DNA of 15,253 nucleotides from Candidatus Microgenomates bacterium (lineage in GTDB: Bacteria > Patescibacteriota > Microgenomatia > 2-02-FULL-39-11), in assembly GCA_022866885.1 (NCBI GenBank), contig JALHWS010000137.1, positions 1-15,253 of the forward strand. Reading direction: 5' to 3'. Made by a program: the position numbers and the translations under genes. This document shows positions 1-9,224 of the stretch, piece by piece; within the stretch, counting starts at the first letter, position 1; every line of letters begins with the position of its first letter. The notes beneath the pieces were generated by a model, which was not told the origin of the DNA, did not search any database, and was given only the letters and a program-made list of their open reading frames with translations.

Positions 1-1064
1 ACATTGACAAAAATATCAAATTTCCCGAGAGGCAGTCTCAAATGCTTCTGGATTATGGCCACTAACATCTGGAGACGGTTGTTATTGATGCCATTCCCTA
101 TTCTTCGGGGCATAGGGAGCTGCGAAGCCACCGTTAAAGCCTGCACTTCCACCAGAAGCGGTCTCGTCCCTTCCAAAGTGGCTACCGTCACTGAACCGGC
201 GGCTTTTTGGTCTTTACCCAAGAAAAGTTCCGACGGATTATCGACTTCCCGCATGCCGGATTCTTCCATGGAAAAAACGCCGACTTCATCAACCGGGCCG
301 AAACGGTTTTTGCTGGTACGAAGAAGCCTCAAAGACTGGAATCTTTCGCCCTCAAGATACAAAACTGTATCCACAATGTGTTCAAGGGTTTTTGGTCCGG
401 CAATCGTCCCTTCTTTGGTCACATGACCTATTAAAATGATCGGCAAGTGCTCTTTCTTGGCAAAATCAAGCAATTTCAGGGTGCTTTCCCTCACCTGACC
501 AATGGCTCCCGGTGTTCCGGACAAATCTTCCGACCAGAGAGTTTGGATCGAATCAACGATCAGCAGTTTTATTTCTTTGAGGTTATCTTTTGATTCTTCG
601 ATGATCGCTTCTACATTGGTCTCGGGAAGGATAAGAATCTTGTCGTTTCGGAGTTTTAGCCTTTCGGCGCGCAGTTTCACTTGCTCTGCTGATTCTTCAC
701 CAGAAACATACAGGCCGCCGACTTGTGAAATGATTTGGAGGGTCAAAGTGGACTTCCCTATGCCCGGATCACCGGCCAGAAGGATTAAAGAGCCGGGCAC
801 TAATCCCCCGCCTAAAACCTGATCAACTTCTTTTATGCCGGTTGTCACTCTCAAAACTTTGGTGGTCTGGATATTTCGAAGAGGTGAAGCTTTTAGACCG
901 TCTTTCCTTTCTCTTTTATTTTTTCCCCAAGACGGACCTTTGCTTTCTTTTTCAATTGTTTCCACCAGACTGTTCCAAGTGCCGCAATTTGGGCATTTAC
1001 CAAGATATGACGGGCTCCTGTACCCGCACTGCTGGCAAATATACTGAGTATGCTGTCTGGTCAT
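1..1064 (-). CDS. radA: DNA repair protein RadA/Sms (3' part cut off by the window edge)
   Basis: RadA is a RecA-family DnaB-like helicase that processes branch-migration intermediates in recombinational repair. The 354 visible residues show, in order, a C4 zinc finger (C10-x2-C13-x10-C24-x2-C27), a Walker A motif GDPGIGKS (98-105), a Walker B LLIVDS (167-172), the RadA signature KNRFG (252-256), and the start of the Lon-protease-like C-terminal domain. E. coli RadA is about 460 residues, so roughly 100 residues lie outside the window. The frame is open without a stop from the ATG at 1064 to the edge. The start is chosen because it gives the canonical N-terminus just before the zinc finger. 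No Shine-Dalgarno is visible. The gene is divergent from the membrane-protein gene at 1147. Confidence 0.96.
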   Translation of the reverse strand, partial: MTRQHTQYICQQCGYRSPSYLGKCPNCGTWNSLVETIEKESKGPSWGKNKRERKDGLKASPLRNIQTTKVLRVTTGIKEVDQVLGGGLVPGSLILLAGDPGIGKSTLTLQIISQVGGLYVSGEESAEQVKLRAERLKLRNDKILILPETNVEAIIEESKDNLKEIKLLIVDSIQTLWSEDLSGTPGAIGQVRESTLKLLDFAKKEHLPIILIGHVTKEGTIAGPKTLEHIVDTVLYLEGERFQSLRLLRTSKNRFGPVDEVGVFSMEESGMREVDNPSELFLGKDQKAAGSVTVATLEGTRPLLVEVQALTVASQLPMPRRIGNGINNNRLQMLVAIIQKHLRLPLGKFDIFVN

Positions 1065-1075
1065 CTATCTTGCAC

Positions 1076-1104
1076 ATTATAGAAAGATCTGACGATATCT
1101 ACAA
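1076..1104 (-). promoter_or_regulatory. radA promoter, near-leaderless
   Basis: A minus-strand TTGTAG (1104-1099), a 17-bp spacer and a perfect TATAAT (1081-1076) precede the radA ATG by only 11 nt. The expected transcript leader is about 4-5 nt, too short for a ribosome binding site. Confidence 0.6.
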
Positions 1105-1111
1105 TATGTAT

Positions 1112-1140
1112 TTGACTTCTTCCTTTTTTATTCTTATTGT
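1112..1140 (+). promoter_or_regulatory. promoter giving a leaderless mRNA for the gene at 1147
   Basis: TTGACT (1112-1117), a 17-bp spacer and TATTGT (1135-1140) are followed by just 6 nt and then the ATG at 1147. That places the start codon at or next to the transcription start. There is no Shine-Dalgarno. Confidence 0.55.
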
Positions 1141-1146
1141 AAGAAT

Positions 1147-1959
1147 ATGAGTACTGCTAATAAAAAAACGTCTTCCCGCAAGCAGGAAGTATATTCTTCG
1201 TACTTCAAACTGGTAATAATATTGTTACTGCTTCTTCTGACAGTTCTTGTTTCTTCTCAGATAAAATACAGATTGTCATCTCAATCAAAAGCGCAAGTAG
1301 CCCTACCGCCTCTACCAACAATCGACATTAATCCGCAAATAAGTTTGGATCTCCCTCAGGTAAATATTACTCTTCCTCCCTTACCTGCGTTCGACATTGG
1401 CGACAATCCTCAACCTCCGCCGATTGCGGCTCCGTCAGATATTCCGTTAAGAGAAACAGGAAATTATTTCATTGCAAATATTTTGCCATTTATTATAGGT
1501 AATCTTCCTCCGGGTGCGGCCGAAATCGCCCAGGGATTTTTTGCCGTTATCGGAGGCAGAGGAATCTCGCCGCCAACGTCATCTCCTTTGGATGCTACTC
1601 CTTACCCTACTGGAAACCGTCCACCAACAGTTACACCAAAATCATGGCCTACTGATGGCTATACAGCACCAACAGAACCTCCAACTGTCCCGGAAGTACC
1701 GACTATGGGTTTTGAAAAAGTTATATGTTCTAGACATATCACTGGATATGTTACCGGCTGCCGTTTCGGATTCTGTCTGAAACAAGATGTAAATGAAACG
1801 CGAACGCCTTGCGTCTCAACAATAGATTGTTCTGCAGCTGCTTGCCTCCAGCAAGCCAGACAAGACGCTGAAGCAGAAGCGCAAAATAATAGCGCAAGCA
1901 TCGATTGGAGTAAAAGTAGTTTATCCTGCGAAGTATCTATAGGAGAAAGCTGTAATTAA
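1147..1959 (+). CDS. membrane-anchored proline-rich protein with a cysteine-rich C-terminal domain
   Basis: I do not recognise the family. The 270-residue protein has a basic N-terminus (K/R-rich, 6-21), one hydrophobic segment (about 20-36, including a run of six leucines) that would act as an uncleaved signal anchor, and an extracytoplasmic remainder. Residues 52-190 are rich in proline and threonine (PPLP, PQPPP and TEPPT motifs), as expected for an extended stalk. All eight cysteines lie in the last 77 residues (C194, C205, C210, C222, C228, C233, C261, C269), suggesting a small disulfide-stabilised domain. A DsbA-like oxidoreductase encoded at 6912-7676 could be the oxidant, which is inference only. 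The gene is divergent from radA and ends 2 bp from the end of convergent rpsA, so there is no room for a conventional terminator between them. The frame and topology are well supported; the function is unknown. Confidence 0.8.
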   Translation: MSTANKKTSSRKQEVYSSYFKLVIILLLLLLTVLVSSQIKYRLSSQSKAQVALPPLPTIDINPQISLDLPQVNITLPPLPAFDIGDNPQPPPIAAPSDIPLRETGNYFIANILPFIIGNLPPGAAEIAQGFFAVIGGRGISPPTSSPLDATPYPTGNRPPTVTPKSWPTDGYTAPTEPPTVPEVPTMGFEKVICSRHITGYVTGCRFGFCLKQDVNETRTPCVSTIDCSAAACLQQARQDAEAEAQNNSASIDWSKSSLSCEVSIGESCN

Positions 1960-1961
1960 AC

Positions 1962-3062
1962 TTACCTGTATCCCACCGGTTTCTCTTTGGGAAGGAAAGT
2001 GAGGGAAATTTTTCTTTTTATCTGGTCGATGTTTTCCACCATGCATTCTATCTCGTCACCGATCTTCGGCTCCTGTCCGGCAGTCAACTTGCTAATGTGG
2101 ATCAAGCCTTCAATCCCCGGCTCAAGCTGGACAAAGATCCCGTAAGAAGCGTTTCTAACCGCTTTGCCCGTCACGACTGTTTCAGGCGGATAACGGTCGA
2201 GAATATTTTTCCATGGATCCGGTGTCAATCTTTTTATGGAAAGATTAAGCTTGCCCTCGTCTTTATTGACGTCCAAAACCAAAACTTCAATTCCTGAATT
2301 GACTTTAAAAAGAGAAGACGGGTTATCAACTTTCTCCCAGGCAATTTCCGAAATATGGACTAAACCTTCCAAACCATCGATATCCACAAAGATACCAAAA
2401 GGGGCAATCCCGGAAATAGTGCCTTTGAGGGTGTCACCAGCTTTTATTTTCTCCAGCCTTTCTTTCTGTACAGACGGAGTAACGCCCAAAACCGAGGCTT
2501 TTTGCGATAAAACCAGACGGTTTATCGACTTGTCAACTTCAATGACTTTGACTTTTATTCTTTTACCGATCAAACTGCCCGGGTTTGCCGCCATACTGCC
2601 TTCAAGTTGGGTTGAAGGGATAAAGCCACGAAGTCCCTGCCAGTCAACTAAGAGTCCGCCTTTGGCTGTTTCTAAACCGGTCACATCCAAATCGTCTCCC
2701 GACTCTTTTAATTCACTGAGTTTTGTCCAGCGGTGTTCCATACTCGAACGGCGAAGCGATAAAGTGGCGTAACCTAAATCATTTTCCGGATTGATCACTT
2801 GGGCCACGACTTTATCACCCGGCTTGAGGGAAGCGGTAAATTCCTTAACCTGCTCAAGTTCCCATTCGGCGATTATGCCATAACTTTTACGGCCGATATC
2901 CACTAAGACTTCTCTGGGAGAAACGGAAATGACGGTCCCTTCAACTGTCGTTCCTTTTTTGAGATTTAACTGTAAACCGCCGGTCATTGCCAGCAATTCA
3001 TCCATTGTCTGCGGATCTTTACTTTTTGGGGAAGGATTTGTTTTTGTCTGATTTTTTTTCAC
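1962..3062 (-). CDS. rpsA: 30S ribosomal protein S1, four-domain form
   Basis: S1 binds mRNA and helps load structured transcripts on the 30S subunit. The 366-residue protein has four S1/OB repeats at about 36-105, 120-188, 208-278 and 294-358. The third and fourth carry the classic GIFVDIDGLEGLVHIS and GIFVQLEPGIEGLIHIS cores. E. coli S1 has six repeats, and shorter forms are common outside Proteobacteria. The only in-frame start near the 5' end is GTG at 3062; ATG at codon 20 (the MDELLA region) is an alternative. A good Shine-Dalgarno (AAGGA, 3082-3078) sits 15 nt from the GTG but only 5 nt from an ATG at 3072 that is one base out of frame, with an A8 run between them. The true N-terminus is therefore uncertain. 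The gene follows 5S rRNA on the same strand. Confidence 0.95.
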   Translation of the reverse strand: MKKNQTKTNPSPKSKDPQTMDELLAMTGGLQLNLKKGTTVEGTVISVSPREVLVDIGRKSYGIIAEWELEQVKEFTASLKPGDKVVAQVINPENDLGYATLSLRRSSMEHRWTKLSELKESGDDLDVTGLETAKGGLLVDWQGLRGFIPSTQLEGSMAANPGSLIGKRIKVKVIEVDKSINRLVLSQKASVLGVTPSVQKERLEKIKAGDTLKGTISGIAPFGIFVDIDGLEGLVHISEIAWEKVDNPSSLFKVNSGIEVLVLDVNKDEGKLNLSIKRLTPDPWKNILDRYPPETVVTGKAVRNASYGIFVQLEPGIEGLIHISKLTAGQEPKIGDEIECMVENIDQIKRKISLTFLPKEKPVGYR

Positions 3063-3077
3063 TTGTTCTCATACCGT

Positions 3078-3128
3078 CCTTTCTTCTTAAGATTGTTTTA
3101 TTATATCATATCCTTTTTGCACTCAAAT
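3078..3128 (-). promoter_or_regulatory. rpsA promoter and Shine-Dalgarno
   Basis: A perfect TATAAT lies at 3105-3100. The -35 is weak: ATTTGA with a 17-bp spacer (3128-3123) or TTGAGT with a 15-bp spacer. AAGGA at 3082-3078 is the ribosome binding site. The promoter abuts the 5S 3' end, and I see no terminator between 5S and this point, so read-through from the rRNA unit into rpsA is possible. Confidence 0.55.
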
Positions 3129-3248
3129 CCTTCGGCCTTGACCTATTTTCGCTTAGGCTTGTGCCTAAACTATCGTCGGCGCTGGAGCGTTTTACGATTC
3201 TGTTCGGTATGGGAAGAGGTAGTACCACTCCGCTCAAAAGACCGAAAG
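3129..3248 (-). rRNA. rrf: 5S ribosomal RNA
   Basis: The minus strand carries the conserved 5S core (CCCATACCGAAC, GTAAAACGC, CAGCGCCGA, GCGAAAATAGG). The ends pair in an 11-bp terminal stem (CTTTCGGTCTT at the 5' end with AAGGCCGAAGG at the 3' end). About nine further flanking pairs extend the stem on both sides, presumably a processing stem, so the mature ends are approximate to a few bases. It lies about 72 nt downstream of 23S. Confidence 0.92.
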
Positions 3249-3279
3249 ATTCGAATGTAAAAAGTGCTTATTTAGCGCC

Positions 3280-3296
3280 TTAAAAAGTGAATAGAA
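3280..3296 (-). other. 3' arm of the 23S processing stem
   Basis: These 17 nt are perfectly complementary to 6457-6473 upstream of 23S. The helix continues inward with interruptions: ATACTT with AAGTAT, then an 8-bp match (TAAAGATG with CATCTTTA), then CCTTAAA with TTTAAGG at the rRNA ends. It would bring the two ends of pre-23S together as an RNase III-type substrate. Confidence 0.75.
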
Positions 3297-3320
3297 GAAG
3301 TATCCTTGACATCTTTAAAA

Positions 3321-6428
<3,108 letters not shown>

Positions 6429-6456
6429 CTTAATAAAGATGTGTCCAATACTTACA

Positions 6457-6473
6457 TTCTATTCACTTTTTAA
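6457..6473 (-). other. 5' arm of the 23S processing stem
   Basis: This is the perfect 17-nt complement of 3280-3296. It partly overlaps boxA at its upstream side, so boxA reading and stem formation would follow each other during transcription. Confidence 0.75.
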
Positions 6474-6479
6474 AGAGCC
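6470..6479 (-). promoter_or_regulatory. boxA antitermination element before 23S
   Basis: The minus strand reads GGCTCTTTAA, matching the core of the rRNA boxA consensus (TGCTCTTTAACA) that binds NusB and S10 and protects rRNA transcription from Rho. It lies about 40 nt upstream of the 23S 5' end, where spacer boxA elements are normally found. Confidence 0.7.
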
Positions 6480-6552
6480 AATATCGGCGTTTAGTCTTTA
6501 GTCTCTGGTCGTTAGAAAATTTATCTAAAGATCAATGACTAAAAGCTAAATA

Positions 6553-6630
6553 GTGGAGCGTAACAAATTGCTATGCAATTTGAACGCTCCTACCACGTTT
6601 AAATTTTGCAACGCAAAAATTTATTACGTG
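6553..6630 (-). other. two hairpins in the tRNA-Ala/23S spacer
   Basis: Hairpin 1 pairs GTGG/CCAC at its base, GGAGCG (6555-6560) with CGCTCC (6585-6590), and CAAATTGC (6564-6571) with GCAATTTG (6575-6582). Hairpin 2 pairs CACGT (6594-6598) with ACGTG (6626-6630) and AAATTTTGC (6601-6609) with GCAAAAATTT (6613-6622). Hairpin 2 overlaps the tRNA CCA end. They are probably RNA processing elements. The rest of the roughly 200-nt spacer holds boxA and the 23S stem arm. Confidence 0.6.
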
Positions 6631-6704
6631 GTGGACCCGGGCGGACTCGAACCGCCTACCTTCTCATTGCAAATGAGATGTTCTACCGGTTGAACTACGA
6701 GCCC
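6629..6704 (-). tRNA. tRNA-Ala (UGC)
   Basis: The 76-nt minus-strand gene folds as a full cloverleaf. The acceptor stem is GGGCTCG with CGGGTCC, including the G3:U70 wobble that is the alanine identity element. The D stem is GTTC/GAAC. The anticodon stem is TCTCA/TGAGA with loop TTTGCAA (anticodon UGC). The T stem is GGCGG/CCGCC with TTCGAGT. The discriminator is A and the CCA is encoded. It is the first gene of the rRNA unit. Confidence 0.97.
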
Positions 6705-6715
6705 GCAAAATAGAA

Positions 6716-6831
6716 ATTTTGGAAGATAAAACTGAAGGCCGCTATGAAGTATTCTTCTGGTATAAAAATATGAAAAGCGATTTTCTCATTATCCTTTTTG
6801 GATAAAACCTTCAGTTAAAACTTCCCAAAAT
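6716..6831 (-). ncRNA. large stem-loop in the rRNA leader
   Basis: The leader between the promoter and tRNA-Ala contains long inverted arms. AACTGAAGG (6730-6738) pairs with CCTTCAGTT (6808-6816). After a 4x4 internal loop, ATTTTGGAAG (6716-6725) pairs with CTTCC-CAAAAT (6821-6831) with one bulged C. Inside is a perfect TTATCC/GGATAA hairpin with an A5 loop. I do not match it to 4.5S, 6S, tmRNA or RNase P RNA. It could be a leader/antitermination structure, a processed small RNA, or an inverted-repeat element. Confidence 0.5.
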
Positions 6832-6858
6832 GCTTAAACATTAAATAAGCAGTATTAT

Positions 6859-6886
6859 ATTTTACCAAGAAATAGGTTTTTGTCAA
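6859..6886 (-). promoter_or_regulatory. strong promoter of the tRNA-Ala/23S/5S unit
   Basis: A consensus TTGACA (6886-6881), a 16-bp spacer and TAAAAT (6864-6859) lie just downstream of the dsbA-like stop codon. The predicted start near 6852 gives a leader of about 148 nt before tRNA-Ala. This is direct evidence that the unit is transcribed without a 16S gene upstream. Confidence 0.75.
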
Positions 6887-6911
6887 TCGGGTAAACTTGA
6901 CTCTTACTCCT

Positions 6912-7676
6912 TTATTTTTTCTTCAATTCCTCTTCAATGGCCGCTTTGAAAGTGGCAAAAGGAGCCGCTCCGGAGATCAGGTTGCCATTGACGAAGGTAG
7001 CCGGCGTACCGCTGACACCGACGCTTTGTCCGTAAGTGATAGCGTCTTTAACTTTATTGGCGTATTTGCCGGTATCGACGCAATTATTGAAGTCTTTGGT
7101 ATTCAACTTCAAAGTGGCCGCAAACTTCTTCAGGTTCTCTTTGGAAAACTGCCCCTCATTCTCCCCTTTTTGGTTGCCGAAGAGATAGTCATGGTATTCC
7201 CAGAATTTACCCTGATCTTGAGCACAGCGTGCCGCGGCAGCTGAATCCAGAGATTCCTGACCAAGGAATGGGTAATCCTTCCATACAAATCTGGCTTTAC
7301 CGGAATCGACGTATTCCTTCAGAATATTTACTTCGTCCGGCTGCCAGGTAGCATCTCTTTGCTGCATGGTCTTTACCAATTCGGTATTATGCCCCGAATA
7401 TGCGCCACAAAAAGGACACTGGAAATCGGAAAAATTCACGACCGTTACTTTAGCATTTTTCGGACCTTTTTGCGGATCATCGTCAGTTACTTTGACATCT
7501 ACTTTCGCCGGTTGGGTCGGTTGACCCTGCTGGACGCCGGCAACTGTCCCGCCGCCTTTTTCCAAAGTTTTAACCTTTGTATAGAGGCTGCCGACAGCAA
7601 AAGCGGCAACCACCAAAAGACCAACCAGTCCATATGTTAAATAATTTTTCTTGGCAGAATTTTTTTCCTCAGGCAT
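6912..7676 (-). CDS. membrane-anchored DsbA-family thiol:disulfide oxidoreductase
   Basis: The 254-residue protein begins with a short charged segment and one transmembrane helix (about 12-32). A Pro/Gln-rich linker leads to an extracytoplasmic thioredoxin-fold domain with an inserted helical region. The active site is C87-P-F-C90 in a DFQCPFCGAY context, and the cis-proline loop is GTP (T224-P225 in GVSGTPATF). Both are typical of the DsbA/BdbD (Thioredoxin_4) group. Two more cysteines lie in the helical insert (AARCAQ and NNCVDT), as in several anchored DsbA homologues. The role would be oxidising or isomerising disulfides in exported proteins. Start choice: AAGGAG (7689-7684) lies 7 nt before the ATG. 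The gene is 79 bp downstream of gdhA on the same strand and directly precedes the rRNA promoter. Confidence 0.92.
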   Translation of the reverse strand: MPEEKNSAKKNYLTYGLVGLLVVAAFAVGSLYTKVKTLEKGGGTVAGVQQGQPTQPAKVDVKVTDDDPQKGPKNAKVTVVNFSDFQCPFCGAYSGHNTELVKTMQQRDATWQPDEVNILKEYVDSGKARFVWKDYPFLGQESLDSAAAARCAQDQGKFWEYHDYLFGNQKGENEGQFSKENLKKFAATLKLNTKDFNNCVDTGKYANKVKDAITYGQSVGVSGTPATFVNGNLISGAAPFATFKAAIEEELKKK

Positions 7677-7683
7677 AATATCT

Positions 7684-7752
7684 CTCCTTATTTAACCTAT
7701 ATAATAATGTATAAAGTTTATTAAAAATAACAGACTACAAGCTTCTTGTCAA
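7684..7752 (-). promoter_or_regulatory. promoter and Shine-Dalgarno of the DsbA-like gene
   Basis: TTGACA (7752-7747), starting 2 nt past the gdhA stop, has a 17-bp spacer to TATTTT (7729-7724). AAGGAG at 7689-7684 is the ribosome binding site. The -10 is weak, so co-transcription with gdhA cannot be excluded. Confidence 0.45.
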
Positions 7753-7755
7753 CCC

Positions 7756-9081
7756 TCATGTTTTCCCCATGATTCTTTTTATCGCCACAATAAAGGCGGC
7801 TGTCCGCAAATCCGTTTTTTCCCGTTTTGCGGTCTCCCAAATCGCTTCAAAAGCTTTCACCATTTTCTGCTTCAGTTTGGCGTTCACCGCTTTTTCCGTC
7901 CAGTGCTGCCCTTTCAGGTTCTGCTCCCACTCAAAGCAAGAAACGGTCACTCCGCCTGAATTGGACAAAACATCCGGCACGACCGGAATTCCTTTCTTGT
8001 GTAAAATGACATCTGCCTCCGGAGTCGTCGGCCCATTGGCCATCTCATGAATGATTTTGGCTTTTATCCGACCGGCATTTTCTCCGGTAATCTGGTTTTC
8101 CAAAGCTGATGGCACCAAAATATCCACCGGCAACTCCAAAAGTTCTTCATTGCTCATTGTCCGGCCATACTTCAGATCGCAGACCGAACCAACGCAATAA
8201 CAACTTGAAAGTTTCCCTTTCTCTTTCTTGCACTTTAGGACCAAATCCGGATTGAAACCGTCCTTCTCCATATTTTTGACGACAATCGCTCCTTTAGAGT
8301 CGGAAAGAGCCACGATCCTCATCCCCATCTCATGTAAAAATTTGGCAATATAATAACCCACATTCCCAAATCCCTGTACTGCCACTGTCAATTCTTTCCC
8401 ACATCTTCCTTTCAGTTTCATTTTTGCCAGTAAAGCCTCTAACACAAACGATCCTCCCCTGCCTGTAGCCTCTGTCCGGCCTAAGCTTCCACCGCAATCT
8501 ACCGGTTTCCCGGTAAACGTCCCCATTAGTATTGATTTTTCTTTTTTTGCTATTTGTTTTTTGTTATTTGTTTTATATTTTATATATTCATCAACCATCC
8601 ACTTCATAATCTGCGGAGTCGTATTCACGTCCGGCGCCGGCACATCTTTATAAGGACCGATGTCATCGGCGATTGCCCGGGCATAAGCCCGACTCAACCT
8701 TTCCAGTTCTTTTTCCGATAAAGCCTTGGGATCTACTTCTACTCCGCCCTTTCCTCCACCCATCGGAATATCCGCCACCGCGCATTTGATCGCCATCCAA
8801 AAAGCCAAAGCCTTCACCTCATCCATATCCACCTGCGGGTGATAACGAATACCGCCTTTGTATGGGCCGCGGGCGCTATTGTGTTGTACTCGAAACCCAT
8901 GGAAAAATTTTGTTTCGCCGTTATCCATTTTTATCGGGAAATTAACAGAGATAATTTTTTCGGGATTTCTCAAACGGTCTATCTGCCATTTCTCCAGTTT
9001 CAGATATTTTAAAGCTTTTTCCAACTGCCCCATGGCGTTTTCGAAGGGATTGATTTTTGTAGTCATATTAATAATTGTCAT
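7756..9081 (-). CDS. gdhA: glutamate dehydrogenase, NAD(P)-dependent
   Basis: The enzyme interconverts glutamate with 2-oxoglutarate and ammonia, in the cytoplasm as a hexamer. In the 441-residue frame the Glu/Leu/Phe/Val dehydrogenase signature is complete: GPYKGGIRYHP (K75), the catalytic lysine in PMGGGKGG (K111), the catalytic aspartate in VPAPDV (D151), GGSLGRTEATGRGG (197-210) and the Rossmann GFGNVG (237-242). There is a lysine-rich insert at about 170-185 and a Cys cluster at 284-301. The coordinates give the longest frame. The sixth codon (ATG at 9066) is a likelier start, because the first ATG lies in the edge of a palindromic repeat and family N-termini begin near 'TKINPFENA'. Neither start has a clear Shine-Dalgarno. 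The frame ends in TGA, supporting the standard code. Confidence 0.96.
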   Translation of the reverse strand: MTIINMTTKINPFENAMGQLEKALKYLKLEKWQIDRLRNPEKIISVNFPIKMDNGETKFFHGFRVQHNSARGPYKGGIRYHPQVDMDEVKALAFWMAIKCAVADIPMGGGKGGVEVDPKALSEKELERLSRAYARAIADDIGPYKDVPAPDVNTTPQIMKWMVDEYIKYKTNNKKQIAKKEKSILMGTFTGKPVDCGGSLGRTEATGRGGSFVLEALLAKMKLKGRCGKELTVAVQGFGNVGYYIAKFLHEMGMRIVALSDSKGAIVVKNMEKDGFNPDLVLKCKKEKGKLSSCYCVGSVCDLKYGRTMSNEELLELPVDILVPSALENQITGENAGRIKAKIIHEMANGPTTPEADVILHKKGIPVVPDVLSNSGGVTVSCFEWEQNLKGQHWTEKAVNAKLKQKMVKAFEAIWETAKREKTDLRTAAFIVAIKRIMGKT

Positions 9082-9117
9082 TCCCGCGGAAGCCTGCCTG
9101 CGCAGACAGGCGGGAAT
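9080..9117. repeat. GC-rich palindromic repeat unit (REP-like)
   Basis: The outer arms ATTCCCGC (9080-9087) and GCGGGAAT (9110-9117) enclose a near-perfect inner palindrome at 9092-9111 (GCCTGCCTGCGCAGACAGGC, one mismatched pair). It is strongly GC-rich within a very AT-rich intergenic region, as expected for a dispersed intergenic palindrome. Similar 'ATTCCCGC...GCGGGAAT' units are familiar from many bacterial genomes. Only one copy is in this window. Confidence 0.7.
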
Positions 9118-9169
9118 CCATACCTTTTATTAATATAAATGTTAATAATATTTTATGATAATGTATGAT

Positions 9170-9198
9170 AGTTTACTCCAGGAAAAATAAATTGTCCA
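9170..9198 (-). promoter_or_regulatory. possible gdhA promoter
   Basis: TGGACA (9198-9193), a 17-bp spacer and TAAACT (9175-9170) lie about 90-110 bp upstream of the gdhA start. The AT-rich stretch between 9120 and 9170 holds other possible -10 boxes, so the assignment is weak. Apart from the palindrome I see nothing else in 9082-9224. Confidence 0.3.
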
Positions 9199-9224
9199 GT
9201 CTGTCATATTTGCTGAAAAAGTAC

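Noticed and set aside
4..822. Open frames on the plus strand at 4-426, 207-434 and 502-822
   Set aside because: They are antisense to radA, whose minus-strand frame carries all family motifs.
6716..6831. The rRNA leader fold as SRP 4.5S RNA or 6S RNA
   Set aside because: The GGAAGCAG-type SRP loop is absent, and the position within an rRNA leader is better explained as leader structure.
6897..7244. Plus-strand frame of 115 codons
   Set aside because: It is antisense to the DsbA-like gene, which has the CPFC motif, cis-proline and Shine-Dalgarno.
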